A DNA stretch of 64,000 bases from Allobrachymonas chironomi DSM 19884. Lineage in GTDB: Bacteria > Pseudomonadota > Gammaproteobacteria > Burkholderiales > Burkholderiaceae_C. Both the position numbers and the translations under genes were made by a program. Below the pieces are notes generated by a model. The model ran no database searches and was not told where the DNA came from. It saw only the letters and a program-made list of their open reading frames with translations. Shown piece after piece: positions 27,018-34,498 of this stretch; within the stretch, counting starts at the first letter, position 1, and every line of letters starts with the position of its first letter. The stretch covers positions 62,001 through 126,000 of the forward strand of contig NZ_KB894765.1 of the NCBI RefSeq assembly GCF_000374625.1, read 5' to 3'.

Positions 27018-29105
27018 ATGACCCAAGACAGCAACCCGGCCAACGCCCGCATCATCCCTGCAGTGTCCATCACCACCGCACGCACAGGCGCGTCCAGCAA
27101 GTCCAATGCCCTGGGCATGCGCCCCATGCAGGAGCGCGCCTATGCCAAACGTGGCGAGCAATACCTGCTGATCAAGTCCCCGCCCGCCTCCGGCAAGAGC
27201 CGTGCGCTGATGTTTATCGCCCTGGACAAACTGCACCATCAAGGCCTCAAACAAGCCGTCATTGTGGTACCGGAACGCTCCATTGGCAGCAGCTTTGCCG
27301 ATGAACCCCTGAGCCAATTCGGCTTCTTTGCCGATTGGCAGGTCGCCCCGCAATGGAACCTGTGCAATGCACCCGGTATTGATGAACCGCGGGTAGCCAA
27401 ATCCAAGGTGGAGGCGGTTCGCCACTTTCTGGCCAGTAATGACAAGGTGCTGGTTTGCACCCACGCCACTTTCCGCTTTGCAGTGGATGAACTGGGCATC
27501 GAGGCCTTTGACGACCGCCTGATTGCCATCGACGAATTCCACCATGTATCCAGCAACCCGGACAACAAGCTGGGCCAGCAACTGGGCGCATTCATTGCCC
27601 GCGACAAGGTGCATCTGGTCGCCATGACGGGCTCCTATTTCCGGGGCGATAGCGCCGCCGTGCTGACACCCGCTGACGAAGCGCGCTTTGAAACAGTGAC
27701 CTACACCTATTACGAGCAGCTCAATGGCTATCGTTGGCTGAAGTCGCTGGATATTGGCTACTTCTTCTATACGCGCAGCTATGTGGAAGCCATCCACCAT
27801 GTACTGAATCCGGCTTTCAAGACCATTGTCCATATTCCCAACGTCAATTCGCGTGAAAGCCTGCAGGACAAGGAACGCGAGGTCAACGAGATCATGCACG
27901 CGCTGGGGGAATGGAAAGGGGTTGATGCAGCCACCGGCTTTCATCTGGTGCAAACGCCGGAGGGCCGCATACTGAAAATTGCCGACCTGGTGGATGACAG
28001 TGACCAGGCCCGCCGCTCCAGCGTGCTGAGCGCCTTGAAAAATCCGGCGCAGAAGCACAACCGCGACCATGTGGACATCATCATCGCGCTGGGCATGGCC
28101 AAGGAAGGCTTTGACTGGATCTGGTGCGAACACGCGCTGACCATTGGCTACCGCAGCAGCCTGACCGAAATCGTGCAGATCATTGGCCGTGCCACCCGCG
28201 ATGCCGAAGGCAAGGAGCGCGCCCGCTTTACCAACCTGATTGCCGAACCTGCGGCAGACCAGAGCATCGTGACGGAAGCCGTGAACGACATGCTCAAGGC
28301 CATTTCCGCCAGTTTGCTGATGGAACAGGTACTTGCGCCCCGTTACGAGTTCACGCCAAAGAATCAAGGCCCCAGGGATGGCTATGACTATGGCCCGGAG
28401 GGCTACCAGGAAGGCCGCAGCAATGTGGGGGTGAACGAGGCTACCGGCCAATACCATATCGAAATCAACGGCCTGGCCAGCCCGTCAACACCCGAGACCA
28501 CGCGCATCTGCCGCGAAGATCTGAATGAAGTCATTACCAGTTTCCTGCAGGACAAAACGGCACTCGAACGCGGCCTGTTCGACCAGGAAAATACCCTGCC
28601 AGAAGACCTGACCGTGCTGCGCATGGGCAAAATCGTGCGGGAACGCTACCCGGAGCTGAGCACCGAAGAACAGGAAGCCATTCGACAGCACGCAATTGCC
28701 GCCATGAACATCACCCAGCAGGCCAAGTTGGCGCTGGCTCAGGGCGATGCCCATGGCGGCGGCAATACCGCACTGATCGATGGCGTACGCAAATTTGTCA
28801 ACGTGCGTGACCTGGACATTGACCTGATCGACCGCATCAACCCCTTTGAAGCAGCCTACGCCGTGCTGGCCAGGACCATGGACGAAAAAACCCTGCGCCA
28901 GGTACAAGCCAGTATTGCCGGCAAGAAAATCACCTTGTCCGAAGAGGAAGCACGCGAGCTGGCCATGCGGGCCCTGATGTTCAAGAAGGAACGCGGACGC
29001 CTGCCGGACATTAACTCGTCCGACGCCTGGGAACAGAGGATGGCCGAAGGCGTTGCGGCACTGGCACGCTACCGCGCCAAGGCGCAACGGGAGGCTGCAC
29101 AGTGA
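27018..29105 (+). CDS. SF2 (DEAD/DEAH-type) helicase of a restriction-like system
   Basis: A 695-residue superfamily 2 ATPase. Motifs: Walker A SPPASGKSRALM (K60), motif Ia-like AVIVVPERSIGSSF, Walker B/DEAH-type IAIDEFHHVSS (D172–H175), motif III MTGSYFRGD, and motif VI QIIGRATRDAEG (residues 387–398). The C-terminal third (from ~430) is helical with no recognised domain. In type I and related systems such a helicase translocates DNA for a nuclease. The 92-base gap from the methyltransferase gene holds no clear terminator. Its stop overlaps the GTG start of the GIY-YIG gene, so those two are translationally coupled. Confidence 0.88.
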   Translation: MTQDSNPANARIIPAVSITTARTGASSKSNALGMRPMQERAYAKRGEQYLLIKSPPASGKSRALMFIALDKLHHQGLKQAVIVVPERSIGSSFADEPLSQFGFFADWQVAPQWNLCNAPGIDEPRVAKSKVEAVRHFLASNDKVLVCTHATFRFAVDELGIEAFDDRLIAIDEFHHVSSNPDNKLGQQLGAFIARDKVHLVAMTGSYFRGDSAAVLTPADEARFETVTYTYYEQLNGYRWLKSLDIGYFFYTRSYVEAIHHVLNPAFKTIVHIPNVNSRESLQDKEREVNEIMHALGEWKGVDAATGFHLVQTPEGRILKIADLVDDSDQARRSSVLSALKNPAQKHNRDHVDIIIALGMAKEGFDWIWCEHALTIGYRSSLTEIVQIIGRATRDAEGKERARFTNLIAEPAADQSIVTEAVNDMLKAISASLLMEQVLAPRYEFTPKNQGPRDGYDYGPEGYQEGRSNVGVNEATGQYHIEINGLASPSTPETTRICREDLNEVITSFLQDKTALERGLFDQENTLPEDLTVLRMGKIVRERYPELSTEEQEAIRQHAIAAMNITQQAKLALAQGDAHGGGNTALIDGVRKFVNVRDLDIDLIDRINPFEAAYAVLARTMDEKTLRQVQASIAGKKITLSEEEARELAMRALMFKKERGRLPDINSSDAWEQRMAEGVAALARYRAKAQREAAQ

Positions 29106-30286
29106 ATCACATGGATGATGATGCCCTGCTGGCGGCCCTGGGGGTTGAAGTTGTACCAATCAAGGCAGAGCAACACTCCCCACGCGAAGAACGCATCATG
29201 GCGGGCTTCGAGGATATTCTGCGCTTTTACCAGGCGCATGGACGTGCTCCGGCGATGACAGAAGAAGCGGATATTTTCGAGCGCCTGTATGCGGTACGCC
29301 TGGAACAGTTGCGCAAACTGCCGGAAGCTCAGGCGCTGCTAGTGGAGATGGATACGCCTGGTTTGCTGCAACCAGGCGCCGCCACCACTGTCGATCCGGA
29401 CAGCCTGGATGATGACGCCCTGCTCTCCCAACTTGGCGTGGAAACCACCTCTGACAACCCTGATGACATCAGCGTGCTGCGCCATGTGCGTTCCAGTGCC
29501 ACCAAGCGCGCCGCAGAAGACATTGCGGAACGCAGCGCCTGTGATGACTTTGATCGTTTTGCCCCCCTCTTTGAACAGGCTGAACAGGAGCTGCAAGCCG
29601 GCATCCGCAAGGCACTGCGCTTTGGGCGTGATACCAGTGTGGAGCAAGGCAACTTCTTTATCGTGGGTGGACAAATGGCTTACGTGGCCGAAGTTGGGGA
29701 ATCTTTCAAGGCTCCCAATGGCAAGAACGATGCCCGCCTGCGCGTGATCTTTGCCAATGGCACGGAAAGCAACCTGTTGCTACTCTCCCTGCAGCGAGCC
29801 CTGTACAAGGACGATACCGGTCGCCGCCTGAGCGAACCAGACATGGGGCCACTCTTTGGCGACGCTCCGGAACCAGACGACCTGGCAACAGGCACCATCT
29901 ACGTGCTGCGCAGCCTCTCCAGCCACCCGTTTGTGGCCGAACATCGCGAGATCATCCACAAGATTGGTGTCACCGGTGGCAAAGTGGAAACCCGCATTGC
30001 CGCTGCCAGCAAGGACGCCACCTATCTGCTGGCAGATGTGGAAGTAGTTGCCACCTACAAGCTGCACAACCTCAACCGCACCCGCCTGGAAGCCATCTTT
30101 CACCGCGTCTTTGCTGCTGCGCAGCTGGATCTGATGATCGAGGACCGGTTTGGGCAGCCGGTCAGGCCCAGGGAGTGGTTTCTGGTGCCGTTGCAGGTAA
30201 TTGATGAGGTGGTCGAGCGGATCAAGGACAAGTCCATAACAGGCTATGTCTATGATCCAACGAACGCACGACTGGTTTCCGCATAA
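29102..30286 (+). CDS. GIY-YIG (T5orf172/MUG113-like) nuclease of a restriction-like system
   Basis: A 394-residue protein. The C-terminal part is a GIY-YIG domain: GTIYVLRS at 264–271, the second motif as HKIGVT (286–291), the catalytic Arg at 298 (KVETRI) and the metal-binding Glu at 330 (RLEAIF). This spacing fits the T5orf172/MUG113 branch. The N-terminal half is acidic and contains the same short module twice, DDDALLAALGVE at residues 5–16 and DDDALLSQLGVE at 103–114. The start is GTG 29102: GGAGG lies seven bases upstream and the codon overlaps the helicase stop; ATG 29111 is the alternative. I infer that this subunit makes the DNA cut for the system. Confidence 0.85.
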   Translation: MNHMDDDALLAALGVEVVPIKAEQHSPREERIMAGFEDILRFYQAHGRAPAMTEEADIFERLYAVRLEQLRKLPEAQALLVEMDTPGLLQPGAATTVDPDSLDDDALLSQLGVETTSDNPDDISVLRHVRSSATKRAAEDIAERSACDDFDRFAPLFEQAEQELQAGIRKALRFGRDTSVEQGNFFIVGGQMAYVAEVGESFKAPNGKNDARLRVIFANGTESNLLLLSLQRALYKDDTGRRLSEPDMGPLFGDAPEPDDLATGTIYVLRSLSSHPFVAEHREIIHKIGVTGGKVETRIAAASKDATYLLADVEVVATYKLHNLNRTRLEAIFHRVFAAAQLDLMIEDRFGQPVRPREWFLVPLQVIDEVVERIKDKSITGYVYDPTNARLVSA

Positions 30287-30296
30287 GTAGCCATAA

Positions 30297-30478
30297 AGGG
30301 GCAATAGCATAAGCCAAAAAGCAGAGCAGCCAGCTATCGGCTGGGGCTTCATCGACAAGCGAGACCGGAGCATTGAAGCCCTGATCTGGCTTGACGTAGA
30401 ACCCTTCGAGACTGAAGAGGAAGGCAGGCGGCGCGCAGCTGAGTTGCAGGCCGCAGCCCAGGACCTCATCTCACTCCA
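30297..30478 (+). pseudogene. Possible remnant of a coding sequence without a start codon
   Basis: Between the GIY-YIG stop and the converging gntP stop, one plus-strand frame reads as protein-like, acidic and helical (SQKAEQPAIGWGFIDKRD, then FETEEEGRRRAAELQAAAQD), with codon use like that of neighbouring genes. An in-frame TAA at 30294 closes it upstream and no ATG or GTG starts it; downstream it runs into the antisense of gntP. It may be the residue of a gene cut when the island or its boundary rearranged. The family is not recognised. Confidence 0.25.
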
Positions 30479-31891
30479 TCAGAACGACCCAAACATCGTC
30501 CCCAGCGCAATCACCACCGACAGCGCCATCAGCGGAATCACGATCGTCATCGCCGCAATGTTCAGGTACGACTCCTTGTGTGTCAGCTTGCAGATCGACA
30601 GCAGCGTGATGATGGCGCCGCAGTGCGGCAGCGAGTCGAACACGCCAGCCGACATCACCGCCACGCGGTGCAGCAGGTCCGGGCTGATGCCGGCTTCGGT
30701 CGCCATGCGCAGGTAGTCGGCACCCAGCGTCTGCAGCGCAATCGACAAACCGCCCGACGACGAACCGGTGATACCCGCCAGCACGTTCATCGCCACCGCC
30801 TCGGAAATCAGCGGGTTGCTGGACACGTTCAGCACCGCATCACGGATGATGGCAAAGCCGGCCAGGCTGGCAATCACCGCGCCATAGCCCACCTCGGAAG
30901 CGGTGTTGAAAATCGGCAACATGGAACCCAGCACGCCCTTGTTGATGCTCTCCTGCAGATTGCTCCAGCGGCCGATGCTCACCAGCAGCAGCGTCACGAT
31001 CGCCACCACCAACGCAATGATCAGCGCCCACATGCCGGTCTGCTTGGTCGCATCCATGGTCGGGAAACGTTCCTTGAGGAAGCTCCACTCCATGCCCGGG
31101 AAAATGCCGTAGGTGAACAGCGCGTTCACGCCAATCACCAGCACCAGCGGCAGCAACGCCAGCAGCAGCGGCATGGTCTTGTTGATGTCGCCGCCCATGT
31201 CGGCCTCGCCCACCATGCCACGCAGGCCCACTTCGTGGTCGTTGTGGTTGCCATAGCCCTCGCCGGCAACACGCGCCTTGTGTTCGCGTGAACGCAGCCA
31301 CAGCATGCCCAGCGCAAACATGATCAGGCCGCCAATCAGGCCCAGGCCCGGGGCCGAGAAGGTATTGGTACCAAAATACTTGATCGGGATCGCGTTCTGG
31401 ATCGAAGGCGTGCCCGGCAGCGCCGTCATGGTGAAGGTGAACGATCCCAGCGCAATCGCCGGAGCCACCAGTCGCTTGGGAATGTCGGCATCACGGAACA
31501 GCGACTTGGCAATCGGGTAAATCGCAAACGCCACCACGAACAACGACACGCCGCCATAGGTCAGGATGCCGCAGGCCAGCACCACGGTCAGAATCGCGTG
31601 CTTGCTGCCCAGCGTGCGCTCGATCCAGCGCGCAATCGAGGTCGCCGCACCCGAATCCGCCATCAATTGGCCAAACAGCGCGCCCAGCAGGAAGATCGGG
31701 AAAAACGCCAGCATGTAGTTGCCCAGCGCCCGCATGAAGGTTTCGGTATAGATCGGCAGCATCTGGCTCACATCGCCAGACAGGATCACCGCCAGCGCCG
31801 CCATGATGGGCGCCAGCAGCAGTACGGTGTAGCCACGGTATGCCAGGAACATCAGCAATACCAGTGACAAGACAATCGCAAAAGTGCTCAT
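30479..31891 (-). CDS. GntP-family permease
   Basis: A 470-residue inner-membrane transporter with about 12 hydrophobic segments. GntP-family features include FFPIFLLGALFGQLMADSG, GGVSLFVVAFAIYPIAKSLF, FTMTALPGTPSIQNAIP and the GSSSGGLSIAL and DSLPHCGAIITLL signatures. Members carry gluconate, other sugar acids or 3-hydroxybutyrate with protons; no catabolic gene is adjacent, so the substrate cannot be assigned. It stands alone, with a long upstream region carrying two inverted repeats. Confidence 0.9.
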   Translation of the reverse strand: MSTFAIVLSLVLLMFLAYRGYTVLLLAPIMAALAVILSGDVSQMLPIYTETFMRALGNYMLAFFPIFLLGALFGQLMADSGAATSIARWIERTLGSKHAILTVVLACGILTYGGVSLFVVAFAIYPIAKSLFRDADIPKRLVAPAIALGSFTFTMTALPGTPSIQNAIPIKYFGTNTFSAPGLGLIGGLIMFALGMLWLRSREHKARVAGEGYGNHNDHEVGLRGMVGEADMGGDINKTMPLLLALLPLVLVIGVNALFTYGIFPGMEWSFLKERFPTMDATKQTGMWALIIALVVAIVTLLLVSIGRWSNLQESINKGVLGSMLPIFNTASEVGYGAVIASLAGFAIIRDAVLNVSSNPLISEAVAMNVLAGITGSSSGGLSIALQTLGADYLRMATEAGISPDLLHRVAVMSAGVFDSLPHCGAIITLLSICKLTHKESYLNIAAMTIVIPLMALSVVIALGTMFGSF

Positions 31892-32151
31892 GAAAGGTTG
31901 TCCCCCTAGTAAAAACCCGCATTATCCCGAGCGACTTGACGGTAAGCTGACACAGCCTTGGAATCCGTACAGGATTGCTGCAGCACATGTGCTCCACGTA
32001 CTTATATCACTATGTGAAATAAGTAATTTTCAAAATACGCTGCAGATTCAAAGATTTGCATGGCTGGAAGTCGACATCTGGCGATGCAAAATGCATGAAA
32101 TTCTTGATTGTCGCTTTTTGCAATCATGGAAAACCCCTAGCGATGGCGCGC
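31892..32151. other. Upstream region of the GntP permease gene
   Basis: About 260 bases between gntP and the soxZ terminator with no credible gene. It holds the two dyads described separately and an AT-rich segment around 32020–32110. A minus-strand pair TTGAAA / TGATAT overlapping the larger dyad is a possible promoter, but a weak one. Confidence 0.5.
31982..32024 (-). promoter_or_regulatory. Two adjacent inverted repeats upstream of gntP, possible operators
   Basis: A perfect 12-bp palindrome AGCACATGTGCT lies at 31982–31993, and a 25-bp dyad at 32000–32024 pairs 10 of 12 positions (arms ACTTATATCAC and GTGAAATAAGT). Both lie 90–135 bases upstream of the permease ATG. Dimeric repressors such as GntR- or IclR-type proteins bind sites of this form; no regulator gene is adjacent. 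Confidence 0.5.
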
Positions 32152-32181
32152 AAAAAAACGCCGCAGCTCCAGGCTGCGGCG
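32152..32181 (-). terminator. Rho-independent terminator after soxZ
   Basis: Arms 32159–32167 and 32173–32181 (CGCCGCAGC / GCTGCGGCG) form a 9-bp GC-rich stem with a 5-base loop; on the minus strand seven T residues follow. It lies 22 bases past the soxZ stop and closes the sulfur-oxidation cluster. Confidence 0.9.
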
Positions 32182-32203
32182 CTGCTGCGACAGGCGGCAA
32201 GCT

Positions 32204-32533
32204 TCAGCCAGCCACAAGCACTTCGCGTGCTGCCGACTGCGTCTTGCCGGCATCATCGGTCCACACCATGTTCAGCGTACCCGACTTGCCGGCCACGAAC
32301 ACGAACTCGATGTAGGGGTCAATCGCCACCGAGATTTCCGGGTTCCAGACGAACAGCCGCTGGCCGCCCAGGGAAGCCTCGAACTTGTTGACGATGTTGC
32401 GCAGAATGGTCTTGCCGCCTTCATCCGAGCGCAGCCCGGTTTCCATGCGGTGCGTGGTCTGGGCGCGCACGCGCACCTTCTCGCCCTTCTTGGGCGTGGC
32501 GTTGCTGATCCAGATGCGGGGGGGTCTGATCAT
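32204..32533 (-). CDS. soxZ: Thiosulfate oxidation carrier component SoxZ
   Basis: A 109-residue partner of SoxY; the SoxYZ heterodimer carries sulfur intermediates covalently on SoxY in the periplasm. Family features: IRPPRIWISNATPKKGEKVRV at the start (in two parts: IRPPRIWIS and KKGEKVRVRAQTTHRMETG), and the β-sandwich C terminus GKSGTLNMVWTDDAGKTQSA. No signal peptide, as expected since it is exported with SoxY by the Tat route. ATG 32533 has a GGAG site (aaaggagaaatcgcc). It follows soxY by 13 bases and is the last gene of the cluster. Confidence 0.94.
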   Translation of the reverse strand: MIRPPRIWISNATPKKGEKVRVRAQTTHRMETGLRSDEGGKTILRNIVNKFEASLGGQRLFVWNPEISVAIDPYIEFVFVAGKSGTLNMVWTDDAGKTQSAAREVLVAG

Positions 32534-32546
32534 GGCGATTTCTCCT

Positions 32547-33038
32547 TTACAGGCCGCAGCTGCCCGGTGCCACTTCAATGAACTGGCGCGTCATCAGCAG
32601 GCGGCCATCGTTCATGCGTGCCAGCGCACGGATGTTCTGCGATGCAATCAGGCGCAGGCGGATAGCCGCCTCTGCCGTGCCCATGGCCGGGAAAAAGAAG
32701 AAACGGCTGGCCAGCGGCACCGGATTGCTCTCGGCGATCACGATCAGCTCCTCGCACCAGTTCTGCTCGTTGACCGGCAGCGTGATGCGCACCTTGATCG
32801 GCACCGAGGACGGGTTGTCGCCCAGCACCGGCAAGTCCAGCTTCAGGCCATCGGCCAGCGGCTTGCCGCCTTTCAGGAAGTCATTCACCAGCTTGGTCAC
32901 CTGCGGGCTGACCGGGGCATCGGCGTTTTGCGCCAGCAGCACCGGCGACAGCACACCCAGCCCCGCACCTGCGGCAGCGCCCTTGATCAGCTGGCGACGC
33001 GACGGCAACGCCAGCCCATGTTCAGAACAGGAAATCAT
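32547..33038 (-). CDS. soxY: Sulfur carrier protein SoxY
   Basis: A 163-residue periplasmic protein that binds sulfur intermediates to a cysteine near its C terminus. A Tat signal is visible (SRRQLIKGAAAGAGLGVLSP). The body has the SoxY core (VNDFLKGGKPLADGLKLDLP, IKVRITLPVNEQNWCEELIV). The C terminus reads APGSCGL: the carrier cysteine is present, but the usual GGCGG end is changed on both sides. The ATG at 33038 overlaps the end of the upstream flavoprotein gene by 17 bases. Confidence 0.92.
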   Translation of the reverse strand: MISCSEHGLALPSRRQLIKGAAAGAGLGVLSPVLLAQNADAPVSPQVTKLVNDFLKGGKPLADGLKLDLPVLGDNPSSVPIKVRITLPVNEQNWCEELIVIAESNPVPLASRFFFFPAMGTAEAAIRLRLIASQNIRALARMNDGRLLMTRQFIEVAPGSCGL

Positions 33039-34359
33039 CAAATCGTCCCTTGATCCAGGCAAAGTCCTCCTTCACCATTTCCGTGGTACGCACATCGATG
33101 TCGATCTGCGTCTGGTGCACATGGCCGCTGGCCTTGTCCACCTCGTACTCGAACTTGACCGCAATTTCCTCCTGCGGTTCGCCGTTCACCATCATGAAGC
33201 ACAGGTTGTCGGGCAGCACCGCCACCACTTCCTTGCCGGCCACGCGCTCGGAGATGTTGCGCGCCACGATCTTGCCAATGGCGTTGGCCACGTGGCCGCT
33301 CTTGGGGTAATAGCCGAATTGCGGCGAGATCGCGCCCATCAGGTCGCCCACGAAATACACGCGGTCATCGCTGCGCGCGGTGTAGTAGCGCGGATCCATG
33401 TCCGCCCAGCCGGTCGGCTTGCCGTCCTCGCCCTTGCCGATCAGGCCGGCCTGCCAGACCATGTCGGCCGCCTGGTGCGGCGGCATCAGGATGGCATCGT
33501 CAAAGTCGTAATCACCAGCCGCGGTGGAAATGCGCTTCTTGTACGGGTCAAGCGACTTCACGCCGGCATTCGGCACGTGCGTGATGATCTCGGGATACAG
33601 CTCCTCGAACGCCTGACGGTAGCCTTCGCCAATCGGGCCGATCTTGGGCTTGGGGTCCAGGATCAGGATCTTGCCGGGGATCTTGTTTTTCTTGATGTGC
33701 CAGGCCATCAGGCAGGCGCGCTCGTACGGCGACGGCGGGCAGCGGTGCGGCGGCGGCGGCAACGTCATCACCATGGTGCCGCCCTTGAAGTTCTTCAGCT
33801 TGGCCTTGACCGCATGCATCTTGGCATTGGGAATGTAGGCGCTGTTGAAGTGGTTGCTGGTGTAGCTAGCCGCTTCGCGGTCATCGCCAAACCAGGCCTC
33901 GAAGTTGTCGCGGATGCCGCCTGACAGAATCAGGTAGTCGTAATCCACCACGCCATGCGCGGTGCGCACCTCGCGCTTCTGGCGGTCAAAACCGTTGACC
34001 TCGGTCTGGATCAGGCGATAGCCGTACTTGTTGGCGGGATGTGTCATGTCGTGATGGACAAAGTCGGTGTTGACGATGTCCACCAGCCACTTGTTGCTCA
34101 TCGGGCCGGACCAGAAGGTGGGGTTGCGTTCCAGCACCACCACATCGGCCTTGGGTATCCACTGTCGCAGGTAGCGTGCCGCGGTCAGGCCGCCCCAGCC
34201 ACCGCCACAGATGACGATGCGCGGGCCACCGCCATGGCGCGGCAACAGGCGCGTTTCGGCGTTGATGATGGAGGGTGCCGCTACGGCGGACAGGGGCAAG
34301 CCGGCGGCCGCACCCAGCGCCAGGGCCGACGGCGCGGCCATGAAGGTTCTGCGTTTCAT
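33022..34359 (-). CDS. Flavocytochrome c sulfide dehydrogenase-like flavoprotein (second copy, no flavin-linking Cys)
   Basis: A 445-residue Tat-exported FAD protein (MKRRTFMAAPSALALGAAAG). FAD-binding GGGWGGLTAARYLRQW, the redox cysteine in PHRCPPSPYERACL (C207) and a second cysteine at C387 (DNLCFMM) match the disulfide pair of FCSD flavoproteins; VYFVGDLMG is the second FAD motif. At the position where FccB links FAD through a cysteine this protein has glycine (FWSGPMSN, G85). It resembles SoxF/FCSD-type sulfide dehydrogenase chains. It is co-transcribed with soxY and soxZ and probably passes electrons from sulfide or SoxYZ-bound sulfur to a cytochrome c. Confidence 0.88.
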   Translation of the reverse strand: MKRRTFMAAPSALALGAAAGLPLSAVAAPSIINAETRLLPRHGGGPRIVICGGGWGGLTAARYLRQWIPKADVVVLERNPTFWSGPMSNKWLVDIVNTDFVHHDMTHPANKYGYRLIQTEVNGFDRQKREVRTAHGVVDYDYLILSGGIRDNFEAWFGDDREAASYTSNHFNSAYIPNAKMHAVKAKLKNFKGGTMVMTLPPPPHRCPPSPYERACLMAWHIKKNKIPGKILILDPKPKIGPIGEGYRQAFEELYPEIITHVPNAGVKSLDPYKKRISTAAGDYDFDDAILMPPHQAADMVWQAGLIGKGEDGKPTGWADMDPRYYTARSDDRVYFVGDLMGAISPQFGYYPKSGHVANAIGKIVARNISERVAGKEVVAVLPDNLCFMMVNGEPQEEIAVKFEYEVDKASGHVHQTQIDIDVRTTEMVKEDFAWIKGRFDDFLF

Positions 34360-34380
34360 GTCAAGAATGAAGTCAAGTGC

Positions 34381-34434
34381 AAAAAAGGGGCGACAAGGCA
34401 GCTGGCCAGAGCCAGATTGCAAGCTTGTCGCCCC
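34381..34434 (-). terminator. Intercistronic stem-loop with T-run, between the two flavoprotein genes
   Basis: Arms 34387–34397 and 34424–34434 (GGGGCGACAAG / CTTGTCGCCCC) form an 11-bp stem; the loop contains a further 5-bp hairpin (CTGGC/GCCAG). On the minus strand six T residues follow directly. It lies 65 bases past the fccB stop and 22 before the next ATG, so it should end or attenuate transcription from fccA–fccB before the second flavoprotein and soxYZ. Confidence 0.75.
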
Positions 34435-34498
34435 CGATGATACCGGAGTAAGCGTTTGGAGAACGTCTGCCCCTGGTATATACCCCTTCAGTTCCTCT

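Noticed and set aside
23142-30478. An integrative element with attachment sites at the tRNA
   Set aside because: No integrase gene and no second copy of the tRNA 3' end was found near the right edge. The region is reported as an accessory block only.
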